Shown here: piece after piece, positions 42,796 through 53,105 of the stretch
How the letters are laid out: each line of letters opens with the position of its first letter
Numbering within the stretch: the first letter of the stretch is position 1
NCBI RefSeq assembly: GCF_049243985.1
Contig: NC_135370.1
Location: forward strand, 173,934,824 to 173,998,823
DNA from: Paroedura picta
Lineage: Eukaryota > Chordata > Lepidosauria > Squamata > Gekkonidae
Direction: 5' to 3'
Length of the DNA stretch: 64,000 nucleotides
Notes under the pieces: model-generated
The model's input: the letters and a program-made list of their open reading frames with translations, nothing else
What the model was told of the DNA's origin: nothing
Databases searched by the model: none
Made by a program: the position numbers and the translations under genes

Positions 42796-43434
42796 AAAGA
42801 CGTCAGTGGGGAAAAGAGCAAATGTCAAAAATGGAGTTTTCGGCATGCAAAGGAAGAACTTCCAGGAGGGGGTGAGGAGAGCCGAGGAGGGAGAACTCTC
42901 TGTCAGGGATCCTTTGGGGACTTCTAGGAACTTGGTGGGCTTTGCTTCGTGGAAAGTGGCGTCGGGTCTCCACCAATTCACGGTAACCAGTGATGGAATT
43001 TTGGCATTATTTTGGCAGCTGCATGGTTCTGAGTCTCCGCTCTGTAATGGGAGCATGTTGAAGGCGGGGGCACTTTGTCCGAACGTCCATTGAGGGTCCC
43101 TTTGAAAGTTCCCCTCACCTTTCCCTCCTCCCCACAAGTTGAATTTACTCCTGGATTTGGAGACCAGGCAGGGGAGCAGTCGACCAGAAGAAGAGTTGCT
43201 TTAATTAATATGTCTTATTTAAAAGTAGTACATTGCATATTACAGAACTATTATTTCTTGAAGACGTTAAGCTCCTGTTTTATAGTCCAAAACGAAGGTG
43301 GGAAAAAAAACACCAAATCTTTTTCTAGAAGGCAACTGTTAAGAAGAGAGGGAAGGAAAGATCCATAATACAATTTGCATTTTATAGCTCAGTTATTCCT
43401 TTCCATCTCATTGTACTGATGAGTGGTTTTTGTT

Positions 43435-43765
43435 ATACCATGCTTTTCCCTACCCTTCAGTCTCAAGCGGCTTATAATCACCTTCCCTTCCTCTCCCCAC
43501 AACAGGCCCCTTGTGAGGCAGGTGGGGCTGAGAGAGTTCTGAGAGAACTGTCTATCCCAAGATCACCCAGCTGGCTGCATATGGAAAAAGCTGGTTTTAT
43601 ACCCCGCTTTTCTCTGCCCTAAGGGGTCTCAAAGTGGTTTCCCTTCCTCTCCCCACAACAGGCCCCTTGTGAGGCAGCTGGAATTGAGAGAGTTAGGAGA
43701 GAAAGCTTCATGTGCAAGAGAAGTGGGGAATCTCCAGATTACAGTCCATCGCTCTTACCCACGCT
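43435..43765 (-). repeat. tRNA-headed SINE, two reverse pieces
   Basis: Two tails, from about 43436 and 43588 ('ggttttataccccgcttttc'), each lead to 'ctccccacaacaggcccctt'. Confidence 0.65.
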
Positions 43766-43871
43766 GACTCGTGTAAGCAGGGAGGAGCAGAGACGGGTAT
43801 TTGCAGGGGAGAAGACATTGATAGTCTCCCTTGGGAGTTCCTTCCTGGCTGTGATATTTGCAGAGCAAGAG

Positions 43872-43945
43872 TCATAGAATCATAGAGTTGGAAGGGGCCA
43901 TACAGGCCATCTAGTCCAACCCCCTGCTCAACGCAGTCAAAAGAT
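43872..43945 (-). repeat. CR1 LINE terminal fragment
   Basis: 'gtcatagaatcatagagttg' followed by 'gccatctagtccaaccccct' is the extreme 3' end of the second CR1 subfamily. Confidence 0.8.
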
Positions 43946-44002
43946 CCTTCTCACAAACTCAGGCTTAGCATGGAACTAACACAGGTTGACAGCAGGGATG
44001 AT

Positions 44003-44200
44003 AGGGTTGCCAGCTCTGGGTTGTGAAATGCCTGCAGAATTGGTGGGCAGAGCCTAAGGTGGGCAGGGCTTAGAGAGGGGACAGACTTCAGTGGAGTATA
44101 ATTTCACAGAGGTCACCTTCTAAAGTAGCCATTTTAGCCAGGGGAACTGATCTCTGTCACCTGGAGATCAGATGCAACCTGACGGTTGGCAGCTGCAGCA
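44003..44200. mobile_element. Short repeat with GGGTTGCCA-type ends, copy 2
   Basis: It begins 'atagggttgccagctctggg' and closes 'cctgacggttggcagctg'. Internal blocks agree with the copy at 1990. Confidence 0.6.
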
Positions 44201-44319
44201 GAACAGGGAACCTGCTTGGTCTCCCCCTAGTCTACACGTTTGTAATATCTAACTAAGCACCATGTGTCTTTAGCACAAGAAGGGAACTGAAGCCAAAAAG
44301 GTTGCACATCCCAGCCAAG

Positions 44320-44524
44320 AAGAAGAGTTGGAGACCTGGCTTTTATATCCTGCTTCTGGGAGTCTCAAAGCGGCTTAAAGTTGCCTTCCCTTCCTCTCCC
44401 AATAGCAGGCACCTTGTGAGGTAGGTGGGGCTGAGAGAGCTCTGAGAGAACTGTGACTGGATCAAGGTCACCCCGCTGACTGCCTGTGACAGAGGAGTGG
44501 GGAACCAAACCCAGTTCTCTAGAT
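44320..44524 (-). repeat. tRNA-headed SINE, part interrupted by MITE
   Basis: A reverse copy from 'gaagaagagttggagacctg' to 'aaacccagttctctagat' continues at 44661-44705 after the MITE. Confidence 0.75.
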
Positions 44525-44660
44525 CAGGGGTAGTCAACCTGTGGTCCTCCAGATGTCCATGGAGTACAATTCCCATGAGCCCCTGCCAGTGTTTGCTGGC
44601 AGGGGCTCATGGGAATTGTACTCCATGGACATCTGGAGGACCACAGGTTGACTACCCCTG
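44525..44660. mobile_element. Palindromic hAT MITE, copy 7
   Basis: Flanks are CTCTAGAT (44517-44524) and ATCTAGAT (44661-44668), 7 of 8. It splits a tRNA-headed SINE. Confidence 0.92.
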
Positions 44661-44791
44661 ATCTAGATGAGTCCACCGTTCTTACACCACACCACTCTGG
44701 CTCTCAAGGCACAGCATCCCCCACTCCACGCCCCAGTTCTGTCTGGAAATCGGATGGGAGCCTCTGTTTATGCCTTCTGAACCACTTAGGG

Positions 44792-44927
44792 CAGGGGTAG
44801 TCAAACTGCGGCCCTCCAGATGTCCATGGACTACAATTCCCAGGAGCCCCTGCCAGCAAATGCTGGCAGGGGCTCCTGGGAATTGTAGTCCATGGACATC
44901 TGGAGGGCCGCAGTTTGACTACCCCTG
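44792..44927. mobile_element. Palindromic hAT MITE, copy 8
   Basis: Flanks are ACTTAGGG (44784-44791) and GCTTAGGG (44928-44935), 7 of 8. It lies 131 bp from copy 7, whose subfamily differs (CTGTGGTCC versus CTGCGGCCC arms). Confidence 0.92.
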
Positions 44928-45619
44928 GCTTAGGGCACTGGATGGTATTAGGAGCTGGGTGTTCTGTTTATGTAATTCCATCACTAATAGCTCGGGCAGC
45001 CTAAAGGACAGATTTAGGGCGGCGTGGCCGGAGCCGGCTTAGGCTTCTGCCGGGTTCGCCTCGTACAAGTAGGGGGCCGGGAGGATGCGTGCTTTCTCGT
45101 CCCCTTGGCCTGACGTCAGCGATTTGATGCCGTGATCGTATTAATAATAGTGACGGGAATTTGCTGAGAAGGGCTACTTGGGGGTGGGAAGTTAACCGGA
45201 GGGCGGGGGGCAACATCGTCACAGGACATCACACACATGTTTGTGTAATCATTTGTGAGGTCATTTGTGATTTGGGGATTAAGCATTTGCTGTTTCTTGG
45301 GGAGGGGGTGGATCAAGGAGGGTGAGGTGGGTGGGAAAGCCTTGCCTTGGGAATTCAGTTTTGAATCCTATGGGATCTTTCTGGTGCTGCTGGGCTTGGG
45401 TTTTGCTCTGCCGGCGTTTGCAAATGTGCCGGGCATTTTTGAACTGTGAATTGGGTGGGGAGGGGGGAAGGGGGAGAATAGTGATTCAGTAGGGCCGGGG
45501 TCCCTCACCTTCTTGAGCCTGTGGGCACTTTTGGAATTCTGATGCGGCAGGATGGGCTAAGCCTCAAAACGGCTCCCGCAGGAGGCTGAACAAGTGACAA
45601 AACTGCTGCTGCGGCTGGT

Positions 45620-45815
45620 TTAGGGTTTCTCACCTCTGGGTGGCAGCTGGAGACCCCCTGGAATCCATCTCCAGATGACAGACATCCTTTTCCCTAGAGA
45701 AAATGGCGGCCTCGGAGGGTGAATTCTATGGTAATATACCTTCCTGGGGTCTCCCCCTAGGCTCCCCCGGCCCAATCCTCAGGTATTTCTCAACCCAGAA
45801 TTAAAACCCTGAAGC
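45620..45815. mobile_element. Short repeat with GGGTTGCCA-type body, decayed, copy 3
   Basis: Contains 'agggtttctcacctctgggt', 'ggagaccccctggaatccat' and 'attttccctagagaaaatgg'-like text. The closing part is inverted ('ctcaacccagaattaaaacc'). Confidence 0.4.
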
Positions 45816-45879
45816 AGATTACTTCATGCACTCACTGAGGATCCTTGTGCTGTGTGTGGCTAATACAATCCAGACAGAA

Positions 45880-46400
45880 CGAATTCAGAGTATGGTAGAA
45901 CCTTTAAGACTAATGCAGTTTTATTCAGAGTACTAGCTGCAAAGCCCGTTCGTAAGAACGGCCTTTGCAAGGGCTCCCCCTCCGCCTCCCTGTGGTGGCC
46001 CTCCACCCTGGCAACTCTACGGTTTCCCCGTGGGCTGCCCAGCACACCTGCGGCAAGCAGGGAAGCCCTCCCTGGCTCCCTTCCTCCTGGCGGCTCCAGT
46101 CAGAAGGACTAGATGGACCCCTGGTCTGATCCAGCAGGGCTCTTCTGATGTCCTTAGGAAGGCCTCGGCCTCTCTGCCCTGTTGCTGGCCCTCCAGAGGA
46201 ACTGGCTGGCCCCTGTGTGAGGCAGGAGGCTGGACTGGATGGACCCCTGGTCTGATCCAGCAGGGCTCTTCTGATGTTCTTATGAAGGCCTCGACTTCTG
46301 TGCCCTGTTGTTGGATCTCCAGGAGAACTGGCTGGCCAGTGTGAGTCAGGAGGACTAGATGGACCACTGGTCACATCCAGCAGGGCTCTTCTGATGTTCT
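45880..46400. repeat. TACTAG-hairpin repeat and 120-126-bp tandem block
   Basis: 'gtagaacctttaagactaat' (Penelope-like piece) leads at 45931 into TACTAGCTGCAAAGCCCGTT, with the hairpin GCAAAGCCCGTTC / GAACGGCCTTTGC (one mismatch). From about 46107 a block containing 'atggacccctggtctgatcc' repeats at 46113, 46239 and 46359 and looks like multiplied CR1/L3 3' end text ending 'gatgttcttatg'. ORFs through it are periodic repeat translations. Confidence 0.55.
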
Positions 46401-46603
46401 TATGTACTAACTTTTTATTTTGGAGAAAACTCAGTGTGTGGCAAAACATGCATATCCTGCTATTGTCTGGATAATAAAAATGGCTCTTCAATATTATCAC
46501 TGGTCCTAACTATTAGGATATACGGCAAGATCCTCTCCACATTTTAAGGTATGAAATGGAAATTCTTAACCTTACCAACATTATTTCTTCCTCTCTTTTT
46601 CAG

Positions 46604-46643
46604 ACCCCGACCTTTCCTGGAAGCACAGTTAGTCACAGTTGCT
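46604..46643 (+). other. WDR89: WDR89 coding exon, 5' untranslated part
   Basis: The acceptor 'ctctctttttcag' ends at 46603, so this exon's leader is 40 bases up to the ATG. An upstream in-frame ATG at 46551 lies before the acceptor, in intron sequence, and is not used on the spliced RNA. Confidence 0.7.
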
Positions 46644-47798
46644 ATGGAGAAGATCAGAGAGCAATTTTCCAGTCTCCAAATAGCAAGACGGAGCAGGCTG
46701 CTGGAAGACCCAACTTACTTGTTGGACATAGATGTTTCAAGAGGAGGAGGAAGCCATTCAGCGGCCGCCTCCCATTCCAACAACTCAATTGGAGTTTACG
46801 ATATCGAGACGTTGAATCTGCTACGGGAGTATAGTAGCCACCCGGGATTACTCAGTGGGGTCAGGTTTGCTCATGAGCATGCAGACCTTCTGTTTTCAGC
46901 CTGCAGTGATGGAACAGTGAAATGTTGGGACACACGTTTAGCTACTTCGGAGGCAGCCCAGTTGTTTCGTGGCTATCCTTCGAACGTTTTCATCAGTTTT
47001 GATGTCAACTGCAACGATCTCATTGTTTGTGCTGGCACGGAGAAGGCGGAAGAAGAAGACGTCTTCATGGCCTTCTGGGATGCCCGTGGTGGCAACAGCA
47101 GTGTCCCTTCCAGCAAAAGCCTTTTGGGGGTGTATTCAGAGTCCCACAGTGATGACATCACAAGGATTTGTTTTCATCCCCGCCGACCAAACATGGTGGC
47201 TTCAGGGTCAACTGACGGGCTGGTGAACGTCTTTGACATTAACCGGGACAACGAAGACGATGCTCTGACGTCAACCTGTAACTCGGGCTCGTCGGTCAGT
47301 TTTGTCGGATGGTCTGGCAAAGATTTTTGGCAGGTCTACTGCACGACACACGATGAGGGGTTTTCTTGGTGGGATCTCACGCAGCTGGATACCGAGGAGC
47401 CAGTTGTGCTGTTGCAAATCCCAGATGCTAGGGAAGCAGCCAGCCTAGGCAAGATGGAGCTGAACTACTTGATTGGCGGTTTATATCATGAGAAGTCGGA
47501 TCACCTTTTCGTTCTTGGAGGAACATCAATGGGAAACCTCCATCTTCTGGACTGTGACACTGACGGTCTAAGCCCGGTGGGGACCCTTCGAGGAGGACAC
47601 TCGGCTCCTGTCCGCTCTTTTCACTGGAACGCGGCGGATGACTCTTTGTTGACGGGTGGAGAGGATGCTCAGTTGTTGCTATGGAAACTTGGAGCTGTGG
47701 AGAAGGCCTCTGGGAAGAAGGCCTCCATGAAAATGTCTTCTTCCGTCCACCAGCGAGTGCGAGTTCACCAAAACCCTCTCAAGAGCAAGAAGAAATGA
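46644..47798 (+). CDS. WDR89: WDR89, WD-repeat protein, single coding exon
   Basis: The 384-residue protein (human about 387) folds as a beta-propeller from WD repeats. Its molecular role is poorly known, so none is claimed here. The start MEKIREQFSSLQ matches the family, and the open frame upstream to 46551 lies before a splice acceptor. WD-type strands are visible at DGTVKCWDTR (89-98), DVFMAFWDAR (139-148), DGLVNVFDIN (191-200), EGFSWWDLTQ (238-247), GNLHLLDCD (297-305) and DAQLLLWKLG (341-350). The conserved tail SSVHQRVRVH (366-375) precedes a basic end, LKSKKK. The first blade (about 31-52, SRGGGSHSAAASHSNNSIGV) is Gly/Ser/Ala-rich and has lost the usual strand before the NGSIRIYD-like motif. 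No frame breaks. Confidence 0.95.
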   Translation: MEKIREQFSSLQIARRSRLLEDPTYLLDIDVSRGGGSHSAAASHSNNSIGVYDIETLNLLREYSSHPGLLSGVRFAHEHADLLFSACSDGTVKCWDTRLATSEAAQLFRGYPSNVFISFDVNCNDLIVCAGTEKAEEEDVFMAFWDARGGNSSVPSSKSLLGVYSESHSDDITRICFHPRRPNMVASGSTDGLVNVFDINRDNEDDALTSTCNSGSSVSFVGWSGKDFWQVYCTTHDEGFSWWDLTQLDTEEPVVLLQIPDAREAASLGKMELNYLIGGLYHEKSDHLFVLGGTSMGNLHLLDCDTDGLSPVGTLRGGHSAPVRSFHWNAADDSLLTGGEDAQLLLWKLGAVEKASGKKASMKMSSSVHQRVRVHQNPLKSKKK

Positions 47799-48300
47799 GT
47801 CTTTTTTAAAGCTCTGGAGGAGGTCTAAAGGTCTGGAGGAGGACGCTTGTTTTTGAGCGTCACAACTTTTAAAGAAGGGCTGAGTTACTTGCCGGAGTGT
47901 TGCTCAGATGTGGCTTTTATACACACGTAGCAACCCTGTAGTGAGTCTGCCAAGAAAACGCTAGAGGGCATCACCCCAAAGGTCAGACATGACTCAGTGC
48001 TTGCACAGGGAATACCTTTAGCAACCCAGATCCTGCGAATGTTTATTCAGAAGCATCCCATTGGTGGGCGCTGAACCTTCACTTCCTTCCTTTTAATGTG
48101 TTTTTTAGGACTGCAGCCTCAAGAAGAAAAAATACACCAAAGAAATCTTTTTGTTTTAAGTACCGTTTTCCTGTGGAAGGTGCTTATGAGACGTTAGCTT
48201 TCCCTTGCATATTTCTGCAGACTCAAAATGTTATTTTGGTATTTGAGTTTCCGTGAGAAAAGCATAATATAAATAAGGGACTGTTTAAAAACTAAGTCCT
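47799..48300 (+). other. WDR89: WDR89 3' UTR, end uncertain
   Basis: No canonical AATAAA was seen in the first 500 bases. An AATATA variant with ATAAATAAG lies near 48267, a possible signal. A SINE tail fragment lies within. Confidence 0.4.
47938..48022 (+). repeat. Sauria-type SINE, 3' fragment in WDR89 3' UTR
   Basis: 'agtgagtctgccaagaaaac' through 'ggtcagacatgactcagtgc' to 'gcacagggaatacctttag' is the last 85 bases of the SINE, 5'-truncated. Confidence 0.85.
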
Positions 48301-48334
48301 GTCCTTAATGGTGGGGTCGATTATGCGAACAATT

Positions 48335-48520
48335 CAGGTGGCCAAATCTGAGTTGGGAAAGACCAGGAGATTTTGGGGTGGGGCTTGAGGAGGGCGGGTT
48401 TTAGGACGGACCTTCAATGGGGGATTATGCCAGAGTCCACCTTCCAAAGCACTCCATTTTCTTCAGGTGACCTCTGATCTCTGTTGCCTGATCAGTTTTG
48501 ATAGCGGGAGAGCAGCTGTA
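48335..48520. mobile_element. Short repeat with GGGTTGCCA-type body, copy 4
   Basis: Contains 'tgagttgggaaagaccagga', 'ggtggggcttgaggagggcg' and 'tgacctctgatctctgttgc'. The first bases and the closing end are decayed. Confidence 0.55.
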
Positions 48521-49425
48521 GAAGTGGAATTAAAAACAAAATCTCTCTCTCTCTTCCCATCCCCCCTGAGTTTCAGATGGATAAAGGATATTAAATAGAA
48601 AAAAAACTTAGTGTCCCCCCCCATCTTTCAAAGAGTTCAATGACCCAACCAACTTGGACAATTTTTTGGGTTTTTTTGGCTGAGGGAAAACAAGTATGGT
48701 CAAAGCAATATCTTTTAAAATGGGGGCTTTGTTCCCGACTCTGGCTGTGATGCTCTCTTGCAGAACATGTGAGCTTTTGCTACTGGCATTCCCATCAGCA
48801 GGATGATAGAGGTTGTTATTGTGGAGTTTAAATGTAAAAAGAAAAGCAAATCAATTATTTGCCTTGGAAGCACAGAAGCTTAAGGCAGTACCCCCGATCC
48901 TCCATGTTTCTTGATTAAGAGAAAAAGGCTGTTCCAACAGATTACAAAGATGATCTGATTCCAGTGGTAGCAAGAAACAGAAATTTTACTTGCAAAAATA
49001 GATAGGAGCACATCTTACATGACATATTCATGCAGGTGCATTTAGCTTACTGTGAATGGATTAACTTCAAAAAAGAGGTTAAATTGCTACAGCTCCAAGC
49101 CCAGGTAACAGAGAAAAGAAGAGACGACCTATATAAAATGAAAAACAGAAAGGCAAGCAAGGCCAAGGAGGCTCAACATTTCACTGATGAGAGGGTGGGG
49201 CCAACTGGCAAATGTACCTGATTGAGAAAGAATGCTCTTAACCCTTTCTCTCCCTCCTCCTTGCAGTATCCAACAGGCTTTCGGGTGAGGGGCAGAAGGG
49301 ACTGAAGTACTAAAGAACTTCAAACAGGCTGTCCTGTGTTTCATTCTATGAAAATTCTTTTTACACCATCCTGGGCACAGGGGATAGGGGTCTGAACACG
49401 TCCTGAGTCCCTTGACCTAGGTCAA
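48521..49425. other. Intergenic stretch without recognised features
   Basis: AT-rich sequence. The small ORF at 49030-49221 has no recognisable family. Confidence 0.4.
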
Positions 49426-49428
49426 GGC

Positions 49429-49520
49429 CAGTGGTTCTTAACATTTGGGGGGGGGGGCATGGACCACTTTCAGAATCTGATGAACGCTTGGGACCCCGGC
49501 ACAGAAATAATGCCATTGCA
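49429..49520. mobile_element. hAT-like left end, decayed
   Basis: CAGTGGTTCTTAACATTTGG with a G run and 'cgcttgggaccccggcacag' looks like the start of another hAT family. No right end was found. Confidence 0.35.
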
Positions 49521-49607
49521 AGGCGATGGTGGTGATTGTACATTACCTGGATATATACAGTAGCCTGCATTTGTTTCGAGTGAAACAGTACTGTAATAGA
49601 ATAACTA

Positions 49608-49742
49608 AGAAAGTTTGAGTCCAGGGGCACGTTGAAGACCAGCCAAGTTTAATTCCAGGTAGAAGCTTTTGCGTGTATGCAGAGTTCTTCAGCTACAAAG
49701 CATCTTGAGGAGCGTGCTTGCACACACACAAAAGGACGTGGA
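49608..49742 (+). repeat. Penelope-like (tentative) repeat
   Basis: 'aagtttgagtccaggggcac', 'ttgaagaccagccaagttta' and 'agaagcttttgcgtgtatgc' followed by 'gttcttcagctac'. Confidence 0.55.
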
Positions 49743-49754
49743 TAAAAAGCCCTA

Positions 49755-50260
49755 GGAGGAATAGCTCAGGGAATTTTCAGCCTGGAGGTGCAGAGGAGAC
49801 AGAATTAAGTATTTGAAAAGTTGTCACTCAGATGAGGGTAGGTAAAGGTTCCTGTTGGCAGCAGAGGAGAGGAGTTTGAATGATATCAGCTAGATATCAG
49901 GGGAAAATTTTTCACAGAGTAGTTCAGTAGAATTGATTGCCCAAGGAGGTGGGGCACTCCCCTTCACTGTTGGTCTTCAAGCAGCGGCTGGACAGATCCT
50001 TAACCTGGATGCTTGAGGCTGATCCTGCATTGAGCAGGGGGTGGGACTAGATGGCCTGGATGGCCCGTCCCACTCTAGGATTCTAGTTCAGCAGTGGAGT
50101 GGGCTGCCTAAGGAGGTGGGGAGCTCCCCCTCACTGGCGGTCTTCAAGCAGCGGCTGGACAGATCCTTAACCTGGATGCTTGAGGCTGATCCTGCACTGA
50201 GCAGAGGGTGGGACTAGAAGGCCTTTGTGGCCCCTTCCCACTCTAGGATTCTGAGATTGG
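49755..50260 (+). repeat. CR1 LINE 3' end with duplicated terminal block
   Basis: The CR1 text 'atttttcacagagtagttca' leads to 'gaggtggggcactccccttc' and 'gggtgggactagatggcctg'. A second block starts at about 50087 ('agcagtggagtgggctgcct') and repeats the end. It is the forward counterpart of the array at 31.5 kb. Confidence 0.8.
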
Positions 50261-50460
50261 AGAACTCTGTTGCAGAGCAAGTAAGATGGACCAGGATAAG
50301 GCCGTTTCTTGCGTTCCTTTGGCTTAGCTGCTTTTAAAACTGCTGAAGCTGACCTCAGTGATTCTAGGTTGGGACTCTCTGTCTGGCTTCAGGTTTGTCC
50401 CTTTTAAACTCCTGCCTATTCTTGACTGTCACCTCGGAGACGCTGCAGTGCTCTGTGTCA

Positions 50461-50960
50461 GTTGCTTTGTGCTTATTTTTGTCGTCGTCCCCCCCCCCCA
50501 ACCTACCACCACTCTTTCGAGATGTGTCTAAATCTGGGCGTGGGCGGGATACTAAATGACATTTTCCTTCGCTTATCCATATGGCGATGTCTTTGCAGGA
50601 CTGGGCTGGGCAAGGCTCGCTCTGTTACTCCCCTACGTGCTGGGAGCAAGATTTCGCTGCTTGTAAAGCAAATGGGGGCGTGAAAGGCTAACACATTCCA
50701 AACTCCCTTAGGGAAAAAAAAAGTCTCCTTGGCAGCTTTCACATGACATCAGGTTTGCAGCCTGAATCCTGGCCTTCTCTTGCAATCTTGGGTACATTTC
50801 GAGTGGTGGAAGACGGCGTCGAGGGCCGGTTTAAAAAACCCATCAGTCTTAATTGGGGGGGGGGGAACTATTGTGTCAGATCTTGGCCAATGTGAATTAA
50901 CCTTTCAACCATCTTGACATTTAACCACAGTGAGCTTTCCTTTACAAGCTGTCCTTTAGG
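50461..50960. other. Intergenic stretch without recognised features
   Basis: A C run near 50490 and a G run near 50857 are the only marked structures. Confidence 0.4.
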
Positions 50961-50961
50961 A

Positions 50962-51097
50962 CAGGGATAGTCAACCTGTGGTCCTCCAGATGTCCATGGA
51001 CTACAATTCCCCTGAGCCCCTGCCAGCAAACGCTGGCAGGGGCTCATGGGAATTGTAGTCCATGGACATCTGGAGGACCGCAGGTTGACTACCCCTG
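50962..51097. mobile_element. Palindromic hAT MITE, copy 9
   Basis: Exact duplication CTTTAGGA at 50954-50961 and 51098-51105. One terminal base differs on the left (CAGGGATAGTC). Confidence 0.92.
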
Positions 51098-51398
51098 CTT
51101 TAGGATGCTTTGGAGCCTGATGGAGGGAGGGGGAGGGAAGGTTTTGCTGTACAAAGGGTAAACGTTTGGCATTGTCGCCAGAAACGGCTCGGAACCAGGA
51201 AGGAGAATTCTGCCAAAGTGCTTGGCTTGTAGCAGTGCAGTTTTGCCAGCAATTTTGAAAGGAAAATCCACACAGGGCCAGTGTTAACTGGCCAAGGAAA
51301 TGAACCCTGGGTTACCAGTGAGGGGGGAGCTCAGCACCTTCTTGACTAGGCTGCCTAAGGTGCTGAGCTCCCCCTCCCTGCTCATAGATGCTTTAGAG

Positions 51399-51754
51399 CA
51401 GTGGTCCCCAACCTTTTTATCACCGGGGACCGGTCAACGCTTGACAATTTTACTGAGGCCTGGGGGGGGGGGTAGTCTGTTGCTGAGGGACATTGTCGCC
51501 ACTGCCTGAGCCCCTGCTCCACTTGCTTTCCCGCCGGCACCCCCGACTTCCCGCTGTCCGCTGGGGGGCGCTGCCAGCAGCTGATGCGCAATGCCCCGCC
51601 GAGGGGGAGCCCCAGCCATGGTGGTCGCTGGAGAGCACCAAAGGTGAGCCGGTGGCAGAGTGGCAGGGCAGCCCCCTAGGCAGCACCTGGGGAGGACGAG
51701 GAGGAGGAGCCGCGGACTGGTCCCGGTCCCTGAACCGGGGGTTGGGGACCACTG
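51399..51754. mobile_element. hAT transposon (GGTCCCCAAC family), full copy
   Basis: Ends CAGTGGTCCCCAACCTTTTT and 'gggggttggggaccactg' enclose 356 bp. The flanks are CTTTAGAG (51391-51398) and CTTTACAG (51755-51762). The GC-rich body matches the inverse of 53912-54289. It has no transposase. Confidence 0.9.
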
Positions 51755-51764
51755 CTTTACAGCC

Positions 51765-51935
51765 AGCTTCATGTCGTGGTGAAGAGCAGCAGTCTCTAAT
51801 TTGGTGAGTCGGGTTTGATTCCCTGCCCCTCCACATGCAGCCTGCTGGGTGACCTTGGGCTAGGTACAGCCCCACCTACTTCACTGGGGTGTCTATTGCT
51901 GGAAGAGGAAGGGAAGGCGATTTCATCGGGTCGTG
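51765..51935 (+). repeat. tRNA-headed SINE, truncated
   Basis: 'agcttcatgtcgtggtgaag' and 'gggtttgattccctgcccct' through 'gggtgaccttgggctaggta' to 'ggaagggaaggcgattt'. Confidence 0.65.
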
Positions 51936-51939
51936 AAAA

Positions 51940-52112
51940 GTGAGCTATTCTGTTTTTGACCCCATTTAGCTTTTAAATTATTCATTTCAGATTTTATAAT
52001 TGAGTTTTAATGAAGTGTTTTAACTATGATTGTGAATAACACAATGTACACCGCCCTGAGCCAGCTCACTGGGTAGGGCAGTATATAACTCAAATAAATA
52101 GAAAATATATAA
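51940..52112 (+). repeat. LINE 3' tail (L2/CR1-like)
   Basis: 'aatgtacaccgccctgagcc' followed by 'gggtagggcagtatataact' and AAATA-like bases. Confidence 0.55.
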
Positions 52113-52629
52113 AAAACAGCTCTTCTTCGGCTGATCTTGCATTGAGCACGGGGTTAGACTATATGGCCTGTATGGCCCCTTCTGACTCTATGATTCTAGG
52201 ACTTCCTTGGTGCTTTCCCATCCAAATAATAACCATGGATAACCCCTGGTTCTGACAAATTCAGGCTAAGGGGGTTACGAAAAATACTTGGACTTCATGT
52301 GATTTTGACTGCCTCAAAAACTCTGGCTTAAGGTTTTGATGTGATCTATGTTGTGTGTTTTATTAATACGGTCAGCCATCTTGAGTTCCGTACGGAAGAG
52401 AGGTGGCAAACAAAACATTTTAAAGAAATGAAACAAGTAGGATTTGCAACAGTGACCACGCCAACTCTACCATTTAGTTATGTCAAGAACACTGCTTCTA
52501 CTCCACATAAATGAAACACTTTTCTGACTCTTCCTTCCACCCCCAGAGTGCTCATATCACTATCTAAAATTGACTGCCATAGAGACGGCTCCTAGCTGTG
52601 TAGAGGAGGTAGAAAACTATGGGACGCGC

Positions 52630-53105
52630 TTAGTTCAGCTAATGCTAACTTGATGACAATCCCCCTCCCCAGAGAGGTCTGCCTGGCGTTGAGTGGAGCC
52701 AGGGCCTTTTTTGGCTCCAGACTGGTGGAATAAGTTGCCATCTGAAGTGCATGCCCTCCTAGAGCTCCCTAAATTCCAGAGGGCATGCAAGATGGCCCTC
52801 TTCAACCAGACATTTGGTTAAGGCCAGGGCCCACCATGACCATTCAATAGTACCCCCCCACCACACACACACCAATCTGAACAACCCAACCCCCGTTATC
52901 CTTCATTCTGTGCATGGTGGCAATGTCATAGCCAGGCTATGGGTGCAAGAAATAGATATCTGAAGCATTTCTTAATGTATTTTAGAATTTTTAATTTGCG
53001 CGGGTTTTTAATCCTATTGATGTGAGCTGCCCCTAGACTTCTGGAGGGGGGAAGGCTTACAAGTCAAAACATAAATAAATAAAATCAATAAATGAATAAA
53101 TAATC
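52630..53105 (+). repeat. L2-type LINE, ORF end and 3' UTR
   Basis: The text 'cagagaggtctgcctggcgt', 'ccagactggtggaataagtt' and 'ctcttcaaccagacatttgg' is the usual C-terminal coding region of L2-type elements. A 3' UTR ends in 'aaataaataaaatcaataaa'. Confidence 0.6.

Noticed and set aside
46017-46500. Minus-strand ORFs with an internal repeated peptide (116 and 191 codons)
   Set aside because: The peptide period equals the 120-126-bp DNA repeat, which is multiplied LINE 3' sequence; no start context or known domain.
46551-46643. Upstream start extending WDR89 by 31 residues
   Set aside because: It lies before the acceptor at 46603, so it would be in the intron; the family start is at 46644.
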